A DNA stretch of 64,000 nt from an alpha proteobacterium BAL199 (GTDB taxonomy: Bacteria > Pseudomonadota > Alphaproteobacteria > Thalassobaculales > Thalassobaculaceae). Positions 16,720 to 26,377 of the stretch are shown piece by piece (positions within the stretch are counted from its first letter, which is position 1; each line of letters opens with the position of its first letter). Position numbers and translations under genes: made by a program. Location of the stretch: assembly GCA_000171835.1 (NCBI GenBank), contig ABHC01000010.1, positions 146,287-210,286 on the forward strand. Reading direction: 5' to 3'. The notes below the pieces were generated by a model. It saw only the letters and a list, made by a program, of their open reading frames with translations, did no database searches and was not told where the DNA came from.

Positions 16720-18243
16720 CTACCGCCGCGCCACCTTCACCATCAGGATCACGGGAATGACGGCAAATGATGTGATCGCGAACAGGTGAAACGCGTTCAG
16801 GTAGCCGATCATCAGCGCCTGCCGGTTGATCTCACGCGCCAGACCGGCCAGGGCCGTGACGCTGTCGATCGACCAGACCCCGAACAGGCTGTCCTGCATG
16901 GTCAGCGCCTCATTCGTGGGCGCGGCGTTGATACTGAGTTCGGCGTAGTTCTGCCGTGCCGACCGCAAGGCCAGCGTGATCGACAGCGATATGTAGATCG
17001 AACTGCCGACGTTGCGGACCAGATGGAAGATCGCCGTCGCCTCGGCGGTGTTGCGTTTGTCGAGGGTCGCGAAAGTCACCAAGGTCAGCGGCACCCAGAT
17101 GACGCCAACGCCGAAGCCCTGCAGCGCGCTGGTCCACAGCACGCCCCAGGTCGTCATGTCGACACTGAACTGGGCCATCGCCCAGCCGGCGATGCCCTGG
17201 CACGCGAACCCGGACACCAGGAGAACCCTGGGGTCGAATTTGTTGGACCAGAACATCAGGAAGAATCCGGCCAGCGTGCCGACGCCGCGCGCACCCAGCA
17301 CCAGGCCGATGACCGAGTCCGGATAACCGCGCACCCCTTGCATCAATGGCGGCAGCAGGGTGGTCGGCGTGAAGTTCAGCATTCCGAAGATGAACACGAT
17401 CAGCAGGCCGAGCGTGTAGTTGCGGTCGAGCAGCAGCTTGGGGTTCAGGAACGGCCGATCGGCGGTCGCCGAATGCACCACGAACACATAGAGCGCCAGG
17501 CCCGCCAATGCGGCGCACAGCAGAATGGTGCCGGAATCCAGCCAATCCAGCCGTTCGCCCTGATCGAGCATGAACTGGAAGCTGGCGATGAACACCGAGA
17601 GGGCGAGGAATCCGGTCCAGTCCAGATGCGACGATCCGGCCCGGCTGCGATCCTGGATGTAGACGAACACGCCGCCCAGGGCCACCAGGCCGAACGGCAC
17701 GATCATGAAGAACACCCAGCGCCAGTTGTATAGCTCCGACAGGTACCCGCCGACGGTCGGCGCCAGCACCGGTCCGACCACCACGCCCATGCCGAAGATC
17801 GCCATCGCCGAGGCCTGCTTCTCGCGCGGATAGCTGTCCATCACGATCGCCTGGCTGAGCGGTACCAACGGCGCGCCGAACGCGCCCTGCATGACCCGAA
17901 ACAGCACCAACCCTTCCAGCGACGTGGCAAGGCCGCAGGCCAAGGACGCGCAGGTGAAGCCAATCACCCCCCAGATCAGGATCGCCCGGCGAGAGAAGCG
18001 GGCCGCCAACCACCCTGTCATCGGCGTCGCCACCGCGGTCGCGATGATGTTGAAGGTCACCACCAGCGCGATCTGATCGGTGGTCGCCGACAGCGAACCC
18101 TGCATCTGCGGCAACGACACGTTGGCGATGGTCACGGTCATCGCGTACAGCATCGTGACCATGGTCAGCGTCGTCAGGATCATCGCCCGCGTGAACGCGG
18201 TCGGCCCGGCTTCAACCTCTCCGATGGCAGGGATCGTTGTCAT
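16720..18243 (-). CDS. DHA2-family (EmrB-like) drug:H+ antiporter
   Basis: 507 residues with about 14 transmembrane helices. DHA2 signatures include TVTIANVSLPQMQGSLSATTDQ in the first helix, the FSRRAILIWGVIGF loop (motif A), LFRVMQGAFGAPLVPLSQA (motif B) and GPVLAPTVGGYL (motif C). It is predicted to export drugs or amphipathic compounds. No EmrA-type adaptor is adjacent, so it may act alone or with a distant partner. MTTIPAIG at 18243 is the chosen start. Confidence 0.9.
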   Translation of the reverse strand: MTTIPAIGEVEAGPTAFTRAMILTTLTMVTMLYAMTVTIANVSLPQMQGSLSATTDQIALVVTFNIIATAVATPMTGWLAARFSRRAILIWGVIGFTCASLACGLATSLEGLVLFRVMQGAFGAPLVPLSQAIVMDSYPREKQASAMAIFGMGVVVGPVLAPTVGGYLSELYNWRWVFFMIVPFGLVALGGVFVYIQDRSRAGSSHLDWTGFLALSVFIASFQFMLDQGERLDWLDSGTILLCAALAGLALYVFVVHSATADRPFLNPKLLLDRNYTLGLLIVFIFGMLNFTPTTLLPPLMQGVRGYPDSVIGLVLGARGVGTLAGFFLMFWSNKFDPRVLLVSGFACQGIAGWAMAQFSVDMTTWGVLWTSALQGFGVGVIWVPLTLVTFATLDKRNTAEATAIFHLVRNVGSSIYISLSITLALRSARQNYAELSINAAPTNEALTMQDSLFGVWSIDSVTALAGLAREINRQALMIGYLNAFHLFAITSFAVIPVILMVKVARR

Positions 18244-18418
18244 GGCAACGACAATACCGTTCTCCCATCGACCGCGCACGGAAAAGCGTGGCTAACCTTG
18301 GAACGGTTTGAACTCGGTTGCATCCTGGCGAGTCTGCCGCAGGCACCGCTTTCCCCCCTTACCGCCCATCGATTTCCCCATTAGTCTGCCGCCGGTATTC
18401 AACCCAGGAGACTGGCGT

Positions 18419-19537
18419 ATGGCCGACACGAGTCCGTCGCGGACCTTCCCGAAAGCCCCGATCCAGGCCCTGCCGGCTCCGGGCTGGCCGCCGACCCAGC
18501 GCGATTCCAAATCGGGCATCGACCCCACCAAGATCCGCCGGATGAACCTGAACGAGTCACCGTTCCCGCCCTCTCCCAAGGCGGTGGCGGCGATGCAGGA
18601 GGCTGTGACTCGGGTGAACTACTACCCGGATCCGCAATGGCGCGACTTGACCGCCGCGTTGTCGGCACGGACCGGCATTGCGGCGAACCGGATCATCGTC
18701 GGCCACGGCTCCGACGAGTTGATCGTGCAGATCGGCCGGCTCGCCCTGTCGGAAGGCGACGAAGTAGTGGTGCCGACTCCGTCGTTCCCCGGCTACTCCA
18801 AGTGCGCGGCGGTCAACGGCGCCAAGCTGGTCCCGGTGCCGGTGCGCCAGGACGGCTCGCCGGACATCGACGGCATGCTGGAGGCGGTCACCCCGCGGAC
18901 CCGTCTGGTGTTCCTGGCCACACCGAACAACCCGACCGGCGGCATGCTGACCACCGAGGAAGTGGTCCGGTTCGCCCGCGGCCTGCCGACCACCACGATG
19001 CTGGTGATCGACGAAGCCTATTACGAGCACGGCCGGCACGCCGGCGGGGAAGAGCATCTGGCCGCGCTGGCCGGCGTGGCGGTGCCGTGGGCGGCGTTCC
19101 GCACCTTCTCCAAGGCCTACGGGATGGCCGGCATGCGGATCGGCTACGCGCTGTGCGGCTCCGATGCGGTCGCCGAGGCGTTCCAGAAGATCCGCAGCGT
19201 GTTCAACGTCAGCACGGTCGCCCAGGCCGGCGCGCTGGCGGCGTTGCAGGACGAGGACCACACCCGCTCGATCCTGGAACGCACCCGGATCGAGCGAGAG
19301 CGCATCATCGCCGGGATCACCCGGCTGGGCTGCGAGCCGTTCCCCAGCGTCGGCAACTTCATCGCCGCCAAGACCCCCAAGCCGCCCGCCACGGTGTGCG
19401 CCGAGTTGGAGGACAGGGGGATCATGATCAGCCGACTGATGGCGCCGGGCTTCGACGGTTACATCCGGATCACCACCGGCACTGCCGACGACACCGATGC
19501 CCTGCTCGCCGCGTTGGCGGAGGTCCTGGCGGCTTAG
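18419..19537 (+). CDS. hisC: Histidinol-phosphate aminotransferase-like class I aminotransferase
   Basis: 372-residue PLP enzyme. The N-terminal LNESPFPPSP, the YYPDP segment, TPNNPTGG and the PLP lysine in TFSKAYGMAGMRIGYAL are all typical of HisC. HisC transfers the amino group between histidinol-phosphate and imidazole-acetol phosphate in histidine synthesis; many paralogues act on aromatic amino acids instead, and no his genes flank this copy. AGGAG at 18406-18410 supports ATG 18419 over the longer open frame. It ends just before the palindromic repeat at 19562. Confidence 0.82.
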   Translation: MADTSPSRTFPKAPIQALPAPGWPPTQRDSKSGIDPTKIRRMNLNESPFPPSPKAVAAMQEAVTRVNYYPDPQWRDLTAALSARTGIAANRIIVGHGSDELIVQIGRLALSEGDEVVVPTPSFPGYSKCAAVNGAKLVPVPVRQDGSPDIDGMLEAVTPRTRLVFLATPNNPTGGMLTTEEVVRFARGLPTTTMLVIDEAYYEHGRHAGGEEHLAALAGVAVPWAAFRTFSKAYGMAGMRIGYALCGSDAVAEAFQKIRSVFNVSTVAQAGALAALQDEDHTRSILERTRIERERIIAGITRLGCEPFPSVGNFIAAKTPKPPATVCAELEDRGIMISRLMAPGFDGYIRITTGTADDTDALLAALAEVLAA

Positions 19538-19561
19538 AGAACTGCCAAACCCGCCCGCACA

Positions 19562-19613
19562 CACCGTCATCCCGGCCCTCGGCGGAAAAGCCGATGCGGC
19601 CGGGATGACGGTG
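19562..19613. repeat. 16-bp palindromic repeat / bidirectional terminator
   Basis: Perfect inverted repeat, caccgtcatcccggcc (19562-19577) with its complement (19598-19613) around a 20-base spacer, between converging hisC and a glycosyltransferase gene. The gtcatcccggc core resembles dispersed intergenic palindromes found in many proteobacterial genomes; here it also suits a terminator. I found no second copy in the window. Confidence 0.7.
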
Positions 19614-19633
19614 AAACGATGAGGCGCGTGCGC

Positions 19634-20776
19634 TCAGGCGTGGCCGCAGACTTCCGGCGTGTCATCACCGCCCCAGAGCCGACCCGGCGCACCGTCCGGG
19701 TCCAGGATCCATCCGGCCCGCTCACGGATTCCGGCGTCCAGTCCCGGCTTGTCGGCCAGCAGTTCGCGATACCACGCCAGACGCGCGTCGACACCATCCT
19801 CCAGGCGTCGGTGCCGGGCCACCCAGGCGTGCGCGGCACCCGCCAGGGCAAGCCGCAGGCCGGCGTCCGCCAGCAACCGGCCCAACTGCGCCTCGAACTC
19901 CGCGGGGGTCCGGTACAGCAGGCCGGTCACGCCATCCTCGATGCAGTCGCCGTAGACCGTGGAACTCGCCAGGACCACGGCTCCCCGTGACGCGCACTCG
20001 ACATACTTCAAGTCGGACTTCGCCCGGTTGAACGGGCTGTCCGCGAGCGGCAACAGCGCGACGTCGCACTCCCCGATCGTGTGCAGGTACTGGTGATACG
20101 GCTGGAACTCGAACAGCCGCTTGTTGGCAGTCGCCAGCGCTCCGTGGAACTCCGCATCGTGCAGGGTGGCGACCATCACATCGGGCCGCCGCTGCAGCAC
20201 CCGGTTTAGCGGTTCCAGGATCGGCCGCCAATCCGCGCTACGGTTCAACGCCGCAAAGATCAGGCGCGGCGGCCGCTTTGGCCTTGAACGCAAGGCGGGC
20301 ACCTCCGCGATCCCCGCCGGAAAGACCCGTGCGTTGGGATTGAACTGCCGGACTTCCTCGAGCAGCGCCGGTGTCGACACCTGAACGGCGTGGACGCCGC
20401 GCAGCGCCACGTAGTCACTGTCGCGGTAGCCGCGCAGCCTCTGCGCCCGGTCGGCATCACCGCCGATGCCGCTGTCCCGCCACATCAGATCGTCGACATC
20501 GGAGACCAACAGGTAGCCCGCCTGAAGGACCGTCCGATGCAGCGGCCACGATATCGGAAGCCCCTTCGGCCGATAGCGCACGAACACCTTGTCCGCGCCG
20601 TCGACCGAAGGGCTGAGCTGCGTGGAATCGACGTGGAGATGCACCTCAACGCCCGGCCGGGTCGCCGCAATACGCAGCGGATCGATCAACCGCGCGCCGG
20701 CGATCGGGACGAGGCCGGAAGTAACGAACCCCTCCAGACGGAGCGGCCTCTGGGCGTCGGCAGAGGATGACGTCAT
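19634..20776 (-). CDS. Glycosyltransferase (GT-B, group 1-like)
   Basis: 380 residues. Features are a central LIFAALNRSADWRPILEPL segment, the late ECDVALLPLADSPFNRAKSDLKYVECASRG region containing the donor-binding KSDLKYVE pattern of group-1-like glycosyltransferases, and GVTGLLY. The acceptor is unknown. The frame extends to 21007 but overlaps the AhpD-like gene, so MTSSSADAQ at 20776 is the likely start. It is probably transcribed with the AhpD-like gene 80 bases upstream. Confidence 0.72.
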   Translation of the reverse strand: MTSSSADAQRPLRLEGFVTSGLVPIAGARLIDPLRIAATRPGVEVHLHVDSTQLSPSVDGADKVFVRYRPKGLPISWPLHRTVLQAGYLLVSDVDDLMWRDSGIGGDADRAQRLRGYRDSDYVALRGVHAVQVSTPALLEEVRQFNPNARVFPAGIAEVPALRSRPKRPPRLIFAALNRSADWRPILEPLNRVLQRRPDVMVATLHDAEFHGALATANKRLFEFQPYHQYLHTIGECDVALLPLADSPFNRAKSDLKYVECASRGAVVLASSTVYGDCIEDGVTGLLYRTPAEFEAQLGRLLADAGLRLALAGAAHAWVARHRRLEDGVDARLAWYRELLADKPGLDAGIRERAGWILDPDGAPGRLWGGDDTPEVCGHA

Positions 20777-20855
20777 CGGTCCGGTCAACCATCCCGTCGT
20801 GGACAAGCCTGAGGATGCGCTGGTGCCTACACCAGTTGCAGAAGCCGGGTCGGCA

Positions 20856-21461
20856 TCAGGCGTGGTTCCAGTTGTCCGGATCGTCGTTCTCGCCCGGTGA
20901 CAACCCAAGAACGTCGCCGTCGGTGTTGACACCGAGGCCAAGCACGGTGCGGTTGGCATAGGCGAAGTAGGCGACGACCTGATTGATCTCCAGGATCTCG
21001 CCATCATCCCATCCCGTGGCCCGCATCGCCTCGACGGTGTCCGGCGTCATGCCGGACGGCTCGCGGGTCAACCGCTCGGCGTAGCGCACGGCGGCCTGAT
21101 GCTTGTCGTCGAACGCCGCCGCCGGATCGCCCGCCTCGAAAGCGGCACGGATGGCGTTGGAGCGGTCGTCGTCGGCCAGCAGGCGACGCAGGCCTTGAAA
21201 GTGGTGCTCCACGCAGTACGAGCAGCCGTTCAGATGGCTGACCAGCACGCCGAGCGCCTCCAGAAAGTGCTTGGGCACCCGGTTTCCGGAATGATGCAGC
21301 ACGTATTTGTAGAGGGTCATGTGACCCTCCATCGAATGCGGCCGCAGCGAATGCGCCATCATGATGTTGTCGACGTTGCCGTTCGGCCCGACGACCCGGT
21401 CGTAGAGGGTCTTAAGGCGCCCGGTCGCTTCCTCGAACGGAACGGTCTTGATCCAGGTCAT
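20856..21461 (-). CDS. AhpD-like / peroxidase-related carboxymuconolactone-decarboxylase-fold protein
   Basis: 201 residues with the AhpD-type CxxC followed by His (GCSYCVEHHFQGLRR, near residues 72-86) and the all-helical CMD fold pattern. AhpD proteins reduce peroxiredoxins; the uncharacterised peroxidase-related subgroup to which this belongs has the same redox dithiol. Start MTWIKTV at 21461 is preceded by a ggaga ribosome site. It lies upstream of the glycosyltransferase and diverges from oxygenase paralogue 3. Any role in peroxide defence is by family only. Confidence 0.82.
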   Translation of the reverse strand: MTWIKTVPFEEATGRLKTLYDRVVGPNGNVDNIMMAHSLRPHSMEGHMTLYKYVLHHSGNRVPKHFLEALGVLVSHLNGCSYCVEHHFQGLRRLLADDDRSNAIRAAFEAGDPAAAFDDKHQAAVRYAERLTREPSGMTPDTVEAMRATGWDDGEILEINQVVAYFAYANRTVLGLGVNTDGDVLGLSPGENDDPDNWNHA

Positions 21462-21795
21462 GCAGGGTCTCCGGTTCAGGCTCAAGGCAGTCTAAGCGGC
21501 CTCCATCTGGACACCAAGTGTATGCTCGAACGTGAGTTGTGCGTACACACAGGCATTTCCATGCTGAACGACTCCAATCAGCCGGTTTGTCTGCCTCATC
21601 CTGGTCGGACGAAGCGTCAACCGGGTCGCTCATCCTCCGTTTGGACGACTCTTGAGATCAGGACACCCCAAGGGTACCGTCCGACGTCAACGTGACGCAT
21701 TGTGCAAGTGCAGGGTCACCCGACTCAACGTCAGCGATTGGGATAGGCGACCGCTCTGTTGTCGGTGACGCCACGCCAAAGGACCAAGTTGAACA
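21462..21795. other. Divergent intergenic region
   Basis: About 334 bases between the AhpD-like gene and oxygenase paralogue 3. It must hold both promoters. I see no gene, hairpin or RNA element in it. Confidence 0.5.
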
Positions 21796-22563
21796 ATGCC
21801 CGCTTCAGAAAGCACGGCACCTGCCAGGAAATCCCCAATGGCCGGGTTTCGAGCCGCCATTCCGACTGAATCGATCGCCACACTCAGCGCGCTCTTGGAC
21901 AAGGCCCTGGCGGAGGCTCCCCGCCTGAAGTCAAGCGTAGCCGCGCTGTATCGGGACCCTACCACAGCAATAATCGCCGAGGGTCTGGTCGACTGGTTCT
22001 GGCAGTCGCCAATCCCGAGTCTGTATCGTGAAAACACAGGCGACGAACCCGGACTGCTTGTCGAATTCACCACCATCCAACGTCACACCCCTGGACGTTC
22101 GGAGACTCGCGTCTCCTGGCATGTGGACGCGAATTTCATTGGCGCCAGCGGAACGCAACGCGTGGTGTGGGTGCCGGTCGACACCGTCGGACGCGACGCA
22201 CCTGGGCTGGAATTTGCCATCCCCCAGAAGCCCGTCCTGAAGCAGACCATCAGCGAACAGTTCACGATCGCTCGACCAAACGGCGGTGTTCTAACAGACC
22301 AGAATCTCCAGGAAATTTTCGGCGATTCCTATCGGAGCTGGCGCCCCGTTCTCGAGCCGGGCGATTGCGTGATGTTCGATCAGTGGGCCGTCCACCGCAC
22401 CGACCCACAACTGGACGCCGCGCCACGAACGGCCATCGAGTTTCGAATGTACTCGTTGACCGATCCGCCAAAACGTGCGCTCGAAGAGAGCAACGTCCTG
22501 GTTTCATCCGCACCGGGCTATGTCGGGCCGCATCCGATTCATTCCGCGACCGCGTCAGCCTGA
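21796..22563 (+). CDS. Putative Fe(II)/2OG (phytanoyl-CoA-dioxygenase-like) oxygenase, paralogue 3
   Basis: 255 residues sharing the core of the two oxygenases at 6.4-8.4 kb but clearly more distant. The HxD motif is SWHVDANF, the distal histidine is in WAVHRTDPQ, and the C-terminal arginine segment is RTAIEFRMYSL. It also has the same TTIQRHTPGRSE spacing before the HxD. The N-terminus is shorter and different. Fe(II)/2OG dependence is inferred from these ligands; the substrate is unknown. It is flanked by an AhpD-like gene and an acyl-CoA ligase, giving no firm pathway. Confidence 0.6.
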   Translation: MPASESTAPARKSPMAGFRAAIPTESIATLSALLDKALAEAPRLKSSVAALYRDPTTAIIAEGLVDWFWQSPIPSLYRENTGDEPGLLVEFTTIQRHTPGRSETRVSWHVDANFIGASGTQRVVWVPVDTVGRDAPGLEFAIPQKPVLKQTISEQFTIARPNGGVLTDQNLQEIFGDSYRSWRPVLEPGDCVMFDQWAVHRTDPQLDAAPRTAIEFRMYSLTDPPKRALEESNVLVSSAPGYVGPHPIHSATASA

Positions 22564-22643
22564 GCGACGTAACCCCCAAGTCAGCCTCCACCAAAGAGCC
22601 CTTCAGCTTGGGCCGAGGTTTTTCCGGGCTCCTCGCCTTCGCC

Positions 22644-24437
22644 CTACCCCCTTCCGTACAGCCCGTCGAGCTTCTCCCAGTAAGTCTCGCGGATCTTGTG
22701 GCGGCGGATCTTCAGGGTTGGCGTCATCATGCCGTTGTCGGTGGTGAACGGTTCGCGAGCCACGATAAAGCGCCGAACCTTCTCGATCTGGGCCAACTGG
22801 CCATTGACCCGTTCGACGACCTGTCCCAGCGCCTTGCGGAACGCCTCATCGTCGCACAGCGTCTCCAGGTTGGCCGAGCGGCCGTTCTGCGACGCCCATT
22901 CCTCGACGAACGACGCCTCCGGAACCAGCACCGCCACCAGGTAGGGGCGCTTGTCGCCGTACACCATTGCCTGGAGGATCTCTGACTCCAGGGTCAGCTT
23001 GCTCTCCAACCGGGCCGGCGAAATGTTGTCGCCGCCGGAGTTGACGATGATGTCCTTCTTGCGGTCGGTGATCTGCAGGTAGCCGTCCGGGTGGATCACC
23101 CCGATGTCCCCGGTGTGCAGCCAGCCGTCGATGATGGTCGTTGCCGTGGTCTCCGGGTCGCGCCAATAGCCCTTCATCAGCAGATCGCCGCGCACCAGGA
23201 TCTCGCCGTCCTCGGCGATCTTCACCTCGACGCCGCGCAGCGGCGGGCCGACGGTGTGGATCTGGATCGCGCCCGGCGGGTTGGCCGAGACCACCGGCGA
23301 GGCCTCGGTCTGGCCGTAGCCCTGCAGCAGGCTGACCTTGAGCGCCAGGAAGAACCGCCCGATGTCCGGGTTCAACGCCGCGCCGCCCGATACGAAGGCC
23401 TTCAGCCGGCCGCCGAACCGGGTCCCCACCTTGCGCCGCACCAGCACCGACAGCAGGCCGTCGTACAGCCGCTCGCCCAGGGTCAGGCTCGACGGGTCGT
23501 CGTAGCGCTTGCAGCCCAGCCGCACCGCGTCGTGGAACAGCTTGGCCTTGCGCCCGCCCTGGCGGTCCACGCCGCGCAGGATGCGGTCGTGCAGCACCTC
23601 GTACAGCCGGGGTACCGCCGTCATGATGGTCGGTCGCACCTCCTGGAGATTGGCCGCCAACTGGTCGGGTCCCTCGGCGTAGTAGATCTGCGCGCCGATC
23701 GAGATCGGGAAGAACAGGCCGGCGGTGTGCTCATAGGAATGCGACAGTGGCAGCAGCGACAGGAACACCTCGTCGCCCAGGCCGATGGTCTCCAGCAGGG
23801 CATGGGCGCCGTCGCAGTTCGCCAGGATCGAACGGTGCGACAGCATCACGCCCTTCGGCCGGCCGCCGGTGCCGGAGGTGTAAATGAAACAGGCGGTATC
23901 GTCCCGCCCGATGCCGCGGGCCAACGCCTCGACGTCGTGCTCGGTTCGGTCGCCCATCTCCAGCACGGCGTCCCAGCCGTAGAGGTCGAGCTCGGCGGCG
24001 TGTGGGTCGCTCGGCGGTTCCATGGTGATGACGGTGTTGCAGACTTCCGAGCTGCGGGCTGCCGGGATCACCTGCCGGGCCAGCTTGCCGGACGACACGA
24101 TCGCCGCGACCGCGCCGGAGTGATCGAGAATGTACAGATGGTCGTCGACCGTGTTGGTCACATAGGCTGGCACGGTCACCGCCCCGATCGCCATCGCCGC
24201 CAGATCGGCGATCACCCATTCCGGCCGGTTTTCGGAGACAATCACCACCCGGTCGCCGGGCTTGATGCCGAGTTCGATCAGCCCCTTGGCCAGCCGGCGC
24301 ACGATGCCGTCGACTTCGGCGTAGGTCTGGGGCCGGTAGACCTTGTCGCGCTTGGCCCACAGAAACGGCCGGCTGGCGAGCCGTCTCGCCTGATCGAAGA
24401 ACATCGTCGGCAGATTGGGAACCGCCGCATAGTCCAT
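22644..24437 (-). CDS. Long-chain fatty acid-CoA ligase (AMP-forming)
   Basis: 597 residues of the ANL adenylating superfamily in the long-chain FAA1/FadD15-like branch. The P-loop is YTSGTGGRPKGVMLSH, with YGQTEASPV, the hinge and TGDIG motif WLHTGDIGVIHPDGYLQITDRKKD, and the catalytic Lys expected near the C-terminus. It activates fatty acids to acyl-CoA for beta-oxidation or lipid synthesis. The ribosome site ggagg precedes ATG 24437 by 5 bases. It diverges from the oligoendopeptidase gene. Confidence 0.9.
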   Translation of the reverse strand: MDYAAVPNLPTMFFDQARRLASRPFLWAKRDKVYRPQTYAEVDGIVRRLAKGLIELGIKPGDRVVIVSENRPEWVIADLAAMAIGAVTVPAYVTNTVDDHLYILDHSGAVAAIVSSGKLARQVIPAARSSEVCNTVITMEPPSDPHAAELDLYGWDAVLEMGDRTEHDVEALARGIGRDDTACFIYTSGTGGRPKGVMLSHRSILANCDGAHALLETIGLGDEVFLSLLPLSHSYEHTAGLFFPISIGAQIYYAEGPDQLAANLQEVRPTIMTAVPRLYEVLHDRILRGVDRQGGRKAKLFHDAVRLGCKRYDDPSSLTLGERLYDGLLSVLVRRKVGTRFGGRLKAFVSGGAALNPDIGRFFLALKVSLLQGYGQTEASPVVSANPPGAIQIHTVGPPLRGVEVKIAEDGEILVRGDLLMKGYWRDPETTATTIIDGWLHTGDIGVIHPDGYLQITDRKKDIIVNSGGDNISPARLESKLTLESEILQAMVYGDKRPYLVAVLVPEASFVEEWASQNGRSANLETLCDDEAFRKALGQVVERVNGQLAQIEKVRRFIVAREPFTTDNGMMTPTLKIRRHKIRETYWEKLDGLYGRG

Positions 24438-24585
24438 GGAGCCTCCCTGGCGCGCCCGACCAGGGGACGCTTAATTGTAGGCCGAGCGCTTGGCGCGCCG
24501 GTGTGCCATGGTTATATCGCTGCCTTGGGCGCGGTTTCCACACCAACCCGACGCCGCGCGCCGATCACCGACCAGGATGCACCGC

Positions 24586-26373
24586 ATGGCCGACACCGCC
24601 GCCGACCTTGGATCGCTGCCGCAATGGGACCTCGCCGACCTGTATCCGGGCCCGGACTCCCCTGAACTGGCGCGTGACCTGGAGCGTTGCGAAGCCGATG
24701 CGAAGGCGTTTCGCGACAAACACGCCGGTGCCGTGGCGTCACTGTCCGGCACCGATCTGGGCCGGGCGACCGCCGCCTACGAGGCGATGGACGAGATCCT
24801 TGGCCGGGTGATGTCGTTCGCGAATCTGATGTACGCCGGCAACATGTCGGACCCGCAGGTCGGCCGCTTCTATCAGTCGATGCAGGAGCGGGTGAACGCG
24901 ATCTCGACCGAACTGCTGTTCTTCGGGCTGGAGATCAACCGGATCGAGGAAGCCGACCTGACGACCAAGCTGAAGGCGCCGGAGCTGGCGCATTTCCAGC
25001 CCTGGCTGCGCGATACCCGGGCGTACCGCGAGCATCAGCTGTCGGACGAACTCGAGAAGCTGCTGCACGAGAAGTACGTGGCCGGCCGCGCCGCCTGGAC
25101 CCGGCTGTTCGACGAGACCATGGCGCGGTTGCGCTTCACGCTCGACGGCGAGGAACTGACGACCGCCCAGGTGCTGGATCGGTTGAGCCACCGCGACGCG
25201 GCGATGCGGCGCAAGGCGGCGCACAGTTTGGCCGAGGTTCTGGGCAAGAATGTCGGGCTGTTCGCCCTGGTGACCAACACGCTCGCCAAGGACAAGCAGA
25301 TCGAGGACAAGTGGCGGCGCTACGCCAAACCGATCTCCAGCCGCAACATCGCCAACCAGGTCGAGGATGACGTGGTCGAGGCGTTGGTCACGGCCGTGCG
25401 CGGCAAATACAGCCGGCTGTCGCACCGCTATTACGCACTGAAAGCCAAGTGGTTCGGCGTCGATCAGCTCGACTACTGGGACCGCAACGCCCCGCTGCCG
25501 GAAGACGACGACGCCCAGATCCCGTGGACCGAGGCACGCGACACAGTCCTGAAGGCCTATGCCGGGTTCTCACCGAAGCTGGCCGAGGTCGGGCAGAAAT
25601 TCTTCGACAACGCCTGGATCGACGCGCCGACCCGGCCCGGCAAGGCATCTGGCGCCTTCGCCCACCCGACGGTGCCGAGCGCCCACCCCTATCTGCTGCT
25701 GAACTATCAGGGCAAGACCCGCGACGTGATGACCCTGGCCCACGAACTCGGCCACGGCGTGCATCAGGTGCTGGCCAGCCGCCACGGCCAGTTGATGTGC
25801 GACACCCCGCTGACCCTGGCGGAGACCGCCAGCGTGTTCGGCGAGATGCTGACCTTCCAGGCCCTGCTGCAAAGCCGGAGCGATCCGGTCGGGCGACGGG
25901 TGATGCTGGCCTCCAAGGTCGAGGACATGCTGAACACCGTGGTCCGGCAGATCGCGTTCCACACCTTCGAGGCGCGGATTCATGACGAACGCCGCTCCGG
26001 CGAACTCACTCCCGACCGGCTCGGCGAGATCTGGATGGACGTACAGGCCGAGAGCCTGGGACCGGCGATCCGCTTCGACGACGGCTACAAGTCGTTTTGG
26101 TCGTACATCCCGCACTTCGTGCATTCGCCGTTCTACGTCTACGCCTACGCCTTCGGCGACTGCCTGGTGAACTCGCTGTACGCGGTGTTCCAGGACGCCG
26201 AGGCCGGGTTCGCCGACAAATACCTGGAGATGCTGGCGGCCGGCGGCACCAAGCGGCACAAGGAACTGCTGGCGCCGTTCGGTCTCGACGCCTCGGACCC
26301 GGCGTTCTGGGACAAAGGCCTGGAACTGGTTGAGACGATGATTGATCAGTTGGAAGCCGCGACGGCAGCGTGA
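24586..26373 (+). CDS. pepF: Oligoendopeptidase F-type M3 metallopeptidase
   Basis: 595-residue cytoplasmic zinc peptidase of the M3 (thimet/PepF) family that degrades short peptides. The HExxH zinc motif is in LAHELGHGVHQ, with the downstream Glu in LAETASVFGEM. The C-terminal YVYAYAFGDCLVNSLY helix is also conserved in PepF. I selected ATG 24586 (MADTAADLG), which has agga 8 bases upstream, over the open frame from 24490. It converges with the NifU-like gene, leaving 4 bases between stops. Confidence 0.9.
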   Translation: MADTAADLGSLPQWDLADLYPGPDSPELARDLERCEADAKAFRDKHAGAVASLSGTDLGRATAAYEAMDEILGRVMSFANLMYAGNMSDPQVGRFYQSMQERVNAISTELLFFGLEINRIEEADLTTKLKAPELAHFQPWLRDTRAYREHQLSDELEKLLHEKYVAGRAAWTRLFDETMARLRFTLDGEELTTAQVLDRLSHRDAAMRRKAAHSLAEVLGKNVGLFALVTNTLAKDKQIEDKWRRYAKPISSRNIANQVEDDVVEALVTAVRGKYSRLSHRYYALKAKWFGVDQLDYWDRNAPLPEDDDAQIPWTEARDTVLKAYAGFSPKLAEVGQKFFDNAWIDAPTRPGKASGAFAHPTVPSAHPYLLLNYQGKTRDVMTLAHELGHGVHQVLASRHGQLMCDTPLTLAETASVFGEMLTFQALLQSRSDPVGRRVMLASKVEDMLNTVVRQIAFHTFEARIHDERRSGELTPDRLGEIWMDVQAESLGPAIRFDDGYKSFWSYIPHFVHSPFYVYAYAFGDCLVNSLYAVFQDAEAGFADKYLEMLAAGGTKRHKELLAPFGLDASDPAFWDKGLELVETMIDQLEAATAA

Positions 26374-26377
26374 GGCG

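Noticed and set aside
22590..22640. Possible terminator gagccc...gggctc after oxygenase paralogue 3
   Set aside because: The arms are only six bases with a long loop and no T run; not strong enough to list.
23091..24665. 524-codon plus-strand frame over the acyl-CoA ligase
   Set aside because: Antisense shadow; the minus-strand gene carries the complete AMP-binding motifs while this frame shows only low-complexity His/Arg/Gln-rich sequence.
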